DNA of 64,000 nt from Chitinophagales bacterium (GTDB lineage: Bacteria; Bacteroidota; Bacteroidia; Chitinophagales; Chitinophagaceae), in contig JAFLBL010000001.1 of assembly GCA_017303855.1 (NCBI GenBank), positions 124,001-188,000 on the forward strand, read 5' to 3'. The notes below the pieces were generated by a model. The model worked only from the letters and a program-made list of their open reading frames with translations. It made no database searches and was not told the origin of the DNA. Made by a program: the position numbers and the translations under genes. Below, one piece after another: positions 53,567 through 60,446 of this stretch; the stretch's first letter is position 1; the number at the start of each line of letters is the position of its first letter.

Positions 53567-53590
53567 CTATCGACTAATGACTAAAGACTA
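53567..53590 (+). repeat. GACTAAN-word element shared with the thrB leader
   Basis: This 24-base stretch is identical to the thrB leader (25050-25073, minus). It lies directly in front of the ribF -7 element. A short CCTGCC/GGCAGG hairpin (53549-53566) precedes it. Confidence 0.75.
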
Positions 53591-53596
53591 TCTTTG
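53589..53596 (+). promoter_or_regulatory. Candidate -7 element (TATCTTTG) placed for a leaderless ribF mRNA
   Basis: TATCTTTG fits TAnnTTTG and ends 5 bases before the ribF ATG at 53602, so transcription would start at or within a few bases of the start codon. Confidence 0.45.
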
Positions 53597-53601
53597 CACC
53601 C

Positions 53602-54531
53602 ATGCAGGTACACTATGACATCGACCAGCTCCCCGTCTTCCGGAATGCCGTCATCACCATTGGTACATTTGATGGCGTACACAAAGGACATCGCCAGATC
53701 ATTGAGAAAATGAAAGCTGAAGCGGCCGCAACCGGAGGAGAAACGGTGATCATCACGTTCGATCCCCACCCGCGGAAAGTCGTTTCCTCCGAATTCATGG
53801 GCATTCGTCTGATTACGACAATGGAAGAAAGGATCGGGCTACTGGAAGAAACCGGTATTGACCACCTGGTGGTGGTGCCCTTTACCGATGTGTTTGCCAA
53901 TCAGTCCGCCGAAGAGTATATACATGATTTTTTGGTCCGGAAATTCCATCCGCATACGATTATTATCGGCTATGATCACCGCTTTGGCCGTGACCGTGCG
54001 GGTAATTTTCAGTTGCTGGAAACAAAAGCAGTCAATTATGGTTACTCACTCATGGAAATACCCAAACATGTACTGGAAAATATCTCCATCAGTTCAACCA
54101 ATATCCGGAAAGCCATTATTCACAACGACACCGAAACGGTGAATAAAGTGCTGGGATATGATTTCTTTTTCTCCGGCCTTGTTGTACATGGAAATAAACT
54201 GGGTCGTAAACTGGGTTATCCAACGGCCAACCTGAAAGTGCGTGACGATGATAAAATCATACCCGGTAACGGAATCTATGCGGTCTATGCGCAACCCGAA
54301 GGCTATACGGAAAAACTGAAGGGTATGATGAGCATTGGATTCCGTCCCACTGTAGACGGGAAACAACGGGTGATCGAAGTGAATATCTTCGACTTTGATA
54401 AAGACATTTATGACCAGCAATTAAAAGTCTATGTCCGGAAGTACCTGCGTCCTGAATTAAAATTTGACGGACTGGAAGCCCTGGTAAAGCAGATTGATCA
54501 GGACAAACTGGATAGTCTGCAGGTTTTATAA
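53602..54531 (+). CDS. ribF: Bifunctional riboflavin kinase / FAD synthetase
   Basis: A 309-residue RibF making FMN and FAD. The N-terminal adenylyltransferase has TIGTFDGVHKGH (residues about 14-25), TFDPHPRKVV and IIIGYDHRFGRDRAGN. ISSTNIRKAI marks the family-typical SSTxIR. The C-terminal kinase has HGNKLGRKLGYPTANL and the acidic VNIFDFDKDIYDQ. The gene ends at a bidirectional terminator at 54554. Confidence 0.96.
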   Translation: MQVHYDIDQLPVFRNAVITIGTFDGVHKGHRQIIEKMKAEAAATGGETVIITFDPHPRKVVSSEFMGIRLITTMEERIGLLEETGIDHLVVVPFTDVFANQSAEEYIHDFLVRKFHPHTIIIGYDHRFGRDRAGNFQLLETKAVNYGYSLMEIPKHVLENISISSTNIRKAIIHNDTETVNKVLGYDFFFSGLVVHGNKLGRKLGYPTANLKVRDDDKIIPGNGIYAVYAQPEGYTEKLKGMMSIGFRPTVDGKQRVIEVNIFDFDKDIYDQQLKVYVRKYLRPELKFDGLEALVKQIDQDKLDSLQVL

Positions 54532-54553
54532 AGCAGAAAAATCTCCGATACAA

Positions 54554-54586
54554 AAAAGGGCTGCCCCGGAAAGAGACAGCCCTTTT
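54554..54586. terminator. Bidirectional terminator between ribF and a converging lipoprotein
   Basis: 10-bp stem AAAAGGGCTG (54554-54563) with CAGCCCTTTT (54577-54586), with A/T runs on both sides. Confidence 0.85.
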
Positions 54587-54599
54587 CATTTATAAATAA

Positions 54600-55355
54600 T
54601 CAGTATTCAATTTTATACTCCAGTTTAGCCGGTTCATCAAAGAAATCATCCAGGCTCGCCACAATGGTTATTTTTTTACGATCTTCTGAAAGTGTAATAC
54701 CCTTCCCCTCGGCTGTTTTTGCCGGACGGGGCAGATTAAAAACATACGTGGTTTTAAACTCCAGTCCCATAGCAGCGGATTGCTTCATACCACTGAGGTA
54801 TTCATCAGCAGCGGCATTGGCATACTTATCTTTATTAAGCGATTTAATAAGGAGGCCGTTTGAAAACTGCAGGTCAAAATAATCTTCAATGCTGCTGGGT
54901 TTGGGTGCACCTGCTTCTTCGCCCATAGGCATAGCGGCGCCGGTTGTTTCCTTCATGGTTTCCGACATCACTTTTCCGGAGAGAGCGGATACTTTACCCA
55001 GTTCTTCGGGAGAGCGGAAAGGGAAACTGAGATTCGTCAGGAACTTTTCACTGGCCATATCGGCATTGATATGAAGGGTCCCTTTACGTACAATCGCTTT
55101 TTCCTCCTCTGTAAGATCAGGAATGCTGTCTACCGCGTCAGCCATGGAAATAGTGGAATCGATGGCTCTGTCGGCACCTTCCATGGGTTTATCCCCGCCC
55201 ATTTGCTTGGCCATTCCAATCAGCGCGCTCAGGTCATTGGTTACGGTGAATGTCCCGCTGCCGTCTTCATTGATGGTGATTTCCTGGGTAATTTCAAGAC
55301 AACCTGCCAGGAATAAAGTTGCAGCTGTTAAAAGAGAAAAAAGTATACGTTTCAT
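54600..55355 (-). CDS. LppM-like lipoprotein of unknown function
   Basis: A 251-residue lipoprotein with lipobox LAGC (Cys at 19). The mature start EITQEITINEDGSGTFTVT is an opening beta-strand pair, typical of lipoproteins with an LppM-like beta fold. A Met/Ala/Gly-rich middle follows (SETMKETTGAAMPMGEEAG), then a further beta-strand region (MGLEFKTTYVFNLPRPAKTA, KKITIVASLDDFF). No catalytic motif was recognised. It is a single-gene unit between terminators of ribF and the holA end. The role is unknown. Confidence 0.75.
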   Translation of the reverse strand: MKRILFSLLTAATLFLAGCLEITQEITINEDGSGTFTVTNDLSALIGMAKQMGGDKPMEGADRAIDSTISMADAVDSIPDLTEEEKAIVRKGTLHINADMASEKFLTNLSFPFRSPEELGKVSALSGKVMSETMKETTGAAMPMGEEAGAPKPSSIEDYFDLQFSNGLLIKSLNKDKYANAAADEYLSGMKQSAAMGLEFKTTYVFNLPRPAKTAEGKGITLSEDRKKITIVASLDDFFDEPAKLEYKIEY

Positions 55356-55448
55356 GTTTGTGTTTTAATGCTGAATCAGATGGTATTTTTTTTATAAAAG
55401 TTGTACAAAGAAAGGGGAAAATAAAATAACGGAAAGTAATGGCAGCTA

Positions 55449-56444
55449 TCAGGCCATCATTTTAATAATCATTTCTTTTAACAGGGAGCCATCATCCGCG
55501 GAACCGCTGCCCACCCCTACACTTTTCAGGTTATACTGGTGAAGCAGCAGCAATATTTTCTCCACACCTGAAAAACCGTATAACCGGGAAGCCTGTATAT
55601 AATCCTTAACAAAAAACGGGTTGACGCCGATTTGTGTGGCCACGGTGCGCTCATCGCCATGTACGCCGAAAACCATATATACTTTACTGAAAAATCCGTA
55701 CAGGGACGGAAGTACTAATTGAATGGGGTTGGCTTTCGGATTGGATTCAAAATACTGGATAATGCGGATGGCCCGGGCAAAGTCCTTTTGCGCCAGGGCC
55801 GACTGGAGTTCGAATACATTAAATTCCTTACTGACGCCGATATATTGTTCTATATCATCTTCCGTAATGGTAGTCCGTTTACCCAGGTTAACGGACATCT
55901 TGGTAATTTCATTTTCAATCCGGCTGAGGTCGTTTCCGATATGATCCACCAGCAGAGCCAGGCCTTTGGGGGAGATGGTCAGTCCTTTGGATTTAACCAG
56001 ATCCTGTGTCCAGTTGGGCAGATCCCGGTCATAAAACTTTTTAGTGGTAATCAATACCCCGTTTTCCTTAACCAGTTTCGAGAACTTCTTACGGGCATCA
56101 AGCTTTTTATCTTTATAAGAAACAACCAGGATGGTGGAGGAGAGCGGGTTCTCGATATAGGGTTCGAGTTTTTCTACATCCTTCATTTGTTGTGCTTCCT
56201 TCAGCAAAACCACCTGTCGCTCCGCGAACATGGGATACCGGCGGCAGGCATTCAGGATATCGGCCCAATTGGCGTCCTTTCCATAAAAAATGGTTAAATT
56301 GAAAGAAGCTTCAGCCTCTGTCAGAATGTGGTGTTCGGCATATTCCACCGCTTTATCAATATAATATTCCTCTTCCCCTTCCAGCCAATAGATGGGCCGG
56401 AACTGTTTTTTCTTCCAGTCGGAGATGATCTTTTCCACACTCAT
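55449..56444 (-). CDS. holA: DNA polymerase III delta subunit
   Basis: A 331-residue clamp-loader subunit. It opens with the typical DnaX-like fold without a working P-loop (PIYWLEGEEEYYIDKAV), then FAERQVVLLKEAQQM, the helical segment GNDLSRIENEITKMSVN, and a C-terminal helical collar (FNVFELQSALAQKDFARAIRI; NPIQLVLPSLYGFFSKVY). It opens the beta clamp for loading on DNA. Length matches HolA. Confidence 0.92.
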   Translation of the reverse strand: MSVEKIISDWKKKQFRPIYWLEGEEEYYIDKAVEYAEHHILTEAEASFNLTIFYGKDANWADILNACRRYPMFAERQVVLLKEAQQMKDVEKLEPYIENPLSSTILVVSYKDKKLDARKKFSKLVKENGVLITTKKFYDRDLPNWTQDLVKSKGLTISPKGLALLVDHIGNDLSRIENEITKMSVNLGKRTTITEDDIEQYIGVSKEFNVFELQSALAQKDFARAIRIIQYFESNPKANPIQLVLPSLYGFFSKVYMVFGVHGDERTVATQIGVNPFFVKDYIQASRLYGFSGVEKILLLLHQYNLKSVGVGSGSADDGSLLKEMIIKMMA

Positions 56445-56654
56445 AAGCTGCTAAATTACAAGCTTTCAGAAAGCATTCAGGGAAAAATAATCAACAAAAA
56501 ATAACCGTTTTTTTATTCTGGCACGGTTTTCGGAAATTGTGTACCGAATCAATTTAACGAAAGTATGGAAAACCAGTTACCGGCAGATTTCGTCCCGGGT
56601 ACCGGTTTATGAAAAATACCACTTATTTCATCAAAGCTTAAAATTCCCATTTAT

Positions 56655-57623
56655 ATGACAAACACGAATTATCCATCGGCAACGCCCCAGACTGAACCGG
56701 GCAAAAACAAGAATAGCAAGAATATCATAATCGGCCTTCTGGCTGCCGGTTTACTGGGCACCTGGGGCTACCTGCTCTGGGACAAAAATAAGTCCGGAGA
56801 AAAAATCCTTCAGCAACAAACCCAGATAGCTACACTGGATTCTGCAAAAGCCGATATCCAGATGGAATTTGACAATGCACTGGCCCGCCTGGACTCAGTA
56901 ACCGGCGCCAACAATAACCTGCAGGGTCAATTATCGGATAAACAGAAAGAAATTGAAGCAAAAAAATCTGAGATCCGTAAAATTCTGAATGATAAGAATG
57001 CTTCACAGGCACAACTGGCCAAAGCGAAGGGCATGATCAACGAACTGAATGATAAGATCACCGGTCTGGAGGCAGAAGTTGCCCGTCTGACGGGTGAAAA
57101 TCAGGAGCTGACAGCGGCCAACAGTACATTGAAAGACGAAAAAGCCAGCCTGGAAACCAACCTGACCACCACAAAAACGGAAAAAGAAAGCCTGGAAAAA
57201 ACAGTGGATGTAGGTTCTACATTCAGTGCTTCCAATATTCAGGTGACACCTGTGGATGAGCGGAAAAGCGGCAAAGAAAAAGTATCCTCTACCGCCAAAC
57301 GTGTAGACAAGCTGGTGGTTTCTTTTGATGTGGAAAACAGGATTGCCAAATCAGGACCAGCCGATATGTACCTGATCGTAACAGCCCCTGATGGAAAAGT
57401 TATTTCCGAAGCCGGCAGTGTACTTAACACCCGCCAGGATGGTGACAAGAGTTTTACAGCCCGTATACCTGTAAACTATGAGCAGGGAACCCGCAAACCC
57501 GTTTCATTCCCGATTAAACAAAACGACTTTAAAACCGGAAATTATAAAGTGGAGATCTACCACAACGGTTTCAAAATAGGCGAAGGCGTAAGAAGCCTTA
57601 AAAAAGGTGGTATATTCGGTTAA
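56655..57623 (+). CDS. Membrane-anchored coiled-coil protein with C-terminal beta domain (paralogue 1)
   Basis: A 322-residue protein of no known family. A short cytosolic tail is followed by one helix (NIIIGLLAAGLLGTWGYLLW, residues about 24-43), a long coiled coil (roughly 50-180; QKEIEAKKSEIRKIL, LEAEVARLTGENQEL), and a beta-rich domain (DKLVVSFDVENRIAK, DMYLIVTAPDGKVISEA, NYKVEIYHNGFKIGEG). The coiled coil and beta domain would be periplasmic. It is a clear paralogue of the protein at 58980-59906: both share GLLGTW, the KIL..K/RDAS region, TAPDGKV/TQPDGKV and YHxGxKIG. Between them lies an exported Ppx/GppA-like gene. Confidence 0.8.
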   Translation: MTNTNYPSATPQTEPGKNKNSKNIIIGLLAAGLLGTWGYLLWDKNKSGEKILQQQTQIATLDSAKADIQMEFDNALARLDSVTGANNNLQGQLSDKQKEIEAKKSEIRKILNDKNASQAQLAKAKGMINELNDKITGLEAEVARLTGENQELTAANSTLKDEKASLETNLTTTKTEKESLEKTVDVGSTFSASNIQVTPVDERKSGKEKVSSTAKRVDKLVVSFDVENRIAKSGPADMYLIVTAPDGKVISEAGSVLNTRQDGDKSFTARIPVNYEQGTRKPVSFPIKQNDFKTGNYKVEIYHNGFKIGEGVRSLKKGGIFG

Positions 57624-57641
57624 AATGCAGCTAACTCCTGC

Positions 57642-57678
57642 AAAAAGCCGTCCCGGTTAAACGGGGCGGTTTTTTTTT
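57642..57678 (+). terminator. Terminator after the first coiled-coil gene
   Basis: Stem CCGTCCCG/CGGGGCGG (57648-57655 with 57662-57669, one T-G pair) followed by nine T. The next gene therefore has its own promoter or relies on read-through. Confidence 0.8.
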
Positions 57679-57794
57679 GCCGGTTCCGTACGGAATTAGC
57701 CACAAGTTTTACACAAAAGCGTCGAAAGCGCCAGCACCTAAGTAAAACTGCGTGGGTTTTTAGTATTTTTATCATCCAAGTAAACTTTTTTACC

Positions 57795-58943
57795 ATGCTG
57801 AACAGGAACCGTTGTGTCACCGCCCTTTTAATCGCTTTTTTAATGCCGGCAATTTACGCTGACGCGCAAACGTCTGTGCCTACCCGGTATACCAACTCTT
57901 CCGTATTTACGGGTATAGAAGTAGGTGCCAAAGGGGTAAAGATGAGTGTGATAGAGATTGGCAAAAATGCCCAAAGTTCAGGGGCGTTCAACATTGTAAA
58001 AGATACTTCGGTGAATACTGATTTTATCAGCTTCTCCCCCTCCACTTTTGCTGCAACGCTCGATGGATTCACCGCTTTATTTCATAAAGCGACCCGTGAC
58101 ATGAAAATACCTTCCAAAAAAGTTTTTACGGTAATCAGCAGCGGCGTAAAAATGCAGGCGGAAAAAGAGAAAAAATCGCCCATGATCCAGCAGCTGATTG
58201 ACTCTTTCAGGGTACGGGTGGGTGAACCAGAACGCCTGGTGGAAGTAGTGGATGTAATGCAGGAAGCCCGTCTTTCTCACCTGGGTATTGTACCCGACAA
58301 ACGTCGTTTCAGCACGTTCCTGATTGATATAGGCAGTGGTAATACCAAGGGTGGCTATTTCCCCGATGGAGTGAGTACGGCCAATTTCAAGTTATTCCAG
58401 CTGAACTGGGGTACCAAGAGCACTTTTAATGAAACTGAGAAAAAGTGTGATGGCGATATGAGCCTTCCTAATTTTTCAAAAAACCTGGTACGCACATTAC
58501 AGCAGGCCGAATCCGCCGATATCATTTATGCCGTCAATTCTAGCGGCGCCTTTCCGCTGAGTGATAATATTGCAGTCAGCGGTGGTATTGCCTGGGCTAC
58601 CGCCACACTTCTTCATCCGGAATTAATAGACAATCCGGTGATTTCAATTACATTTGATGAGTTGGTTAAATTCACGGAGAAACTGCAAAAGAATTTTCCG
58701 GCATACAGTACAGAGTTCCTGGTGTCCAATATGACTGTACCACAGGACAGGGAAAGAGCTAAGGTGGAAATTGCGCGGGTGCACAAAGTGTTTGATCAGA
58801 AGTCACTGATGTCCGGTGCCGGTTTGCTCTGGAAAATCATGCGGCAGTTTGAATCAGCTTTTGAGACCAAACATTTTTACCTGGTTAAAAACGGACAAGT
58901 GGGATGGGTTTCGGCCTATGTAGACCAGACATTAAACGACTAA
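57795..58943 (+). CDS. Exported Ppx/GppA-like (ASKHA-fold) protein
   Basis: A 382-residue protein with a signal peptide (CVTALLIAFLMPAIYADAQ, cleavage near residue 25) and a Ppx/GppA-like body: phosphate-1 GIEVGAKGVKMSVIEIG (residues 40-56), the VMQEARLSHLGIV segment (155-166) matching the EEARLxxxGV region of Ppx/GppA, and phosphate-2 FLIDIGSGNTKGG (175-187). The usual leading Asp of phosphate-1 is Glu here. Ppx/GppA enzymes cut polyphosphate or pppGpp in the cytosol. An exported version is unusual, as the periplasm lacks ATP and pppGpp. The gene is set between two paralogous coiled-coil membrane proteins. Confidence 0.75.
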   Translation: MLNRNRCVTALLIAFLMPAIYADAQTSVPTRYTNSSVFTGIEVGAKGVKMSVIEIGKNAQSSGAFNIVKDTSVNTDFISFSPSTFAATLDGFTALFHKATRDMKIPSKKVFTVISSGVKMQAEKEKKSPMIQQLIDSFRVRVGEPERLVEVVDVMQEARLSHLGIVPDKRRFSTFLIDIGSGNTKGGYFPDGVSTANFKLFQLNWGTKSTFNETEKKCDGDMSLPNFSKNLVRTLQQAESADIIYAVNSSGAFPLSDNIAVSGGIAWATATLLHPELIDNPVISITFDELVKFTEKLQKNFPAYSTEFLVSNMTVPQDRERAKVEIARVHKVFDQKSLMSGAGLLWKIMRQFESAFETKHFYLVKNGQVGWVSAYVDQTLND

Positions 58944-58979
58944 ACTAAAAGGACCAATTATAAACCACCGCTGTTGCCC

Positions 58980-59906
58980 ATGAAGGATACAAAAACCGTA
59001 CTGCTGGCGATGCTATCTACAGGACTGCTGGGCACCTGGGTCTATCACCTGTATGATAAAACGCAGTACACAAATCAGCGGAAGGAAATTTACATTAAAG
59101 ACTCCATGGCCGTTGCCCGGGCCGTTCAGGATTCTCTGCATAAAATTTATAATAAATCGCTCCAGTCACTTGACTGGCAATTGGATTCTGCCCGGTTTAA
59201 TGCCGACTCACTGAAGGTTACATTAAACCTGAAGCTGGTGGAAATTAATCGCTTACGGGGTGAGATTAATAAAATACTTAAGAATCGTGATGCAAGTCCG
59301 GCCGATATGATACTGGCACGGACAAAAATCAGCGAGTTGCAGACATTGGTGGAGGAAATGAAAGGCCAGAAAATGAATCTTGAGGAAGAAAAGCAGCGGC
59401 TGAATGAAACGATGGGTAAACTGAACGGGGAGATCAACGGGTTGCAGGAAAACATGAAGAAGCTGGGGGATGAGAATAAAGCACTGTCGGATAAAATGAC
59501 ATTGGCCGCCCTTTTTGTGGCTTCTGAATTAAAGCTCTCTCCTGTTACCCTTAAGAATGACAAGGAAGTAGAGACCACGCAGGCCCGCAAAACATCAAAG
59601 CTGGTGATTTCCTTTACACTTCAGAACAATATTACAGACGATAATGGCGCGGAAGTATTTATCATTATCACACAGCCGGATGGTAAAGTGCTGACACCGG
59701 ATGTATGGGAATCGGCCACCCCAATGACCACGCATAGCGGAGACCGCAAAAGTTATACCCGTAAAGTCCGTTTTGAGTACCAGAAAGGCGAATCCAAACA
59801 ACTGACATTCTCCATCAACGCCGATGCCTATTCTCCAGGCGCCTACTCGCTGCAGCTCTATCATAAGGGGCATAAGATCGGACAGACCAGCAAAACGATT
59901 TACTGA
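58980..59906 (+). CDS. Membrane-anchored coiled-coil protein with C-terminal beta domain (paralogue 2)
   Basis: Start ATG 58980 (the TTG two codons earlier is less likely), giving 308 residues. Same plan as the protein at 56655: one N-terminal helix (TVLLAMLSTGLLGTWVYHLY), a coiled coil (about 35-180; LVEINRLRGEINKILKNRDAS, then EEEKQRLNETMGKLNGEI) and a C-terminal beta domain (SKLVISFTLQNNITDDNGAE, FIIITQPDGKVL, AYSLQLYHKGHKIGQT). It starts 36 bases after the Ppx-like gene, so these two are likely one transcript. No known family recognised. Confidence 0.8.
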   Translation: MKDTKTVLLAMLSTGLLGTWVYHLYDKTQYTNQRKEIYIKDSMAVARAVQDSLHKIYNKSLQSLDWQLDSARFNADSLKVTLNLKLVEINRLRGEINKILKNRDASPADMILARTKISELQTLVEEMKGQKMNLEEEKQRLNETMGKLNGEINGLQENMKKLGDENKALSDKMTLAALFVASELKLSPVTLKNDKEVETTQARKTSKLVISFTLQNNITDDNGAEVFIIITQPDGKVLTPDVWESATPMTTHSGDRKSYTRKVRFEYQKGESKQLTFSINADAYSPGAYSLQLYHKGHKIGQTSKTIY

Positions 59907-59943
59907 TAACAGCGATTCGGCCACTGGCAGCTGACATCCTGTT

Positions 59944-60380
59944 TCTCACACATAGATTCATTAGTAAAAGAGGCAAACATAGAAATACATCTTTCTGATG
60001 TTTCAGCCTGTAGACTATTTTTCATTTAAAATATGTACTCCATTTGCCTTCGCTTACTGACACCTCGCACCTGGCACCCGGCACCTGATATTTCACACAT
60101 AGATTCAATAGTATAATAGGCAAACATAGAAATACATCTTTCTGATGTTTCAGCCTGTAGTCTATTTTTTCAAATCAAATATGCGCTCCATTTGCCTTCG
60201 TCTGCTGGCATCTCACATCTCACAACTCACATCTTTACTTCTCACACATAGACTAAATAGTAAAATAGATAAACATAGGCTTTCCTTGCTGCGAATAGAA
60301 AAAAAATCCTGATGAAAAACGTACACGGCATTTGCCTTCACTTACTCACATCTCACATCTCACATCTCACAACTCACAAC
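59944..60380. repeat. Three tandem copies of a ~147-bp intergenic unit
   Basis: Units begin with TCACACATAG at 59946, 60093 and 60242 (spacing 147 and 149). Copies 1 and 2 are close; copy 3 has diverged in the middle. Each unit ends in a word run (GCACCTGGCACC in copy 1, CTCACATCTCACA in copies 2 and 3). They fill most of the 540-base gap 59907-60446 between two converging genes, which otherwise holds only the terminator of the TonB receptor. No reading frame or hairpin typical of a CRISPR or IS was seen. Confidence 0.85.
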
Positions 60381-60387
60381 TGATTAT

Positions 60388-60412
60388 AAAAAAAGTCCCG
60401 CCGAAGCGGGAC
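60388..60412 (-). terminator. Terminator of the TonB-dependent receptor gene
   Basis: Read on the minus strand: GTCCCGC/GCGGGAC stem (60395-60401 with 60406-60412) with a 4-nt loop, then seven T. It lies 35 bases after the stop at 60447. Confidence 0.9.
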
Positions 60413-60446
60413 CCTATATACTTAAAACCCAATTTCAAATCTCTTA

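Noticed and set aside
59944..60380. Three-copy repeat considered as a CRISPR array or insertion sequence
   Set aside because: Units of 147 bp are similar over their whole length, so there are no distinct spacers; no transposase or terminal inverted repeats.
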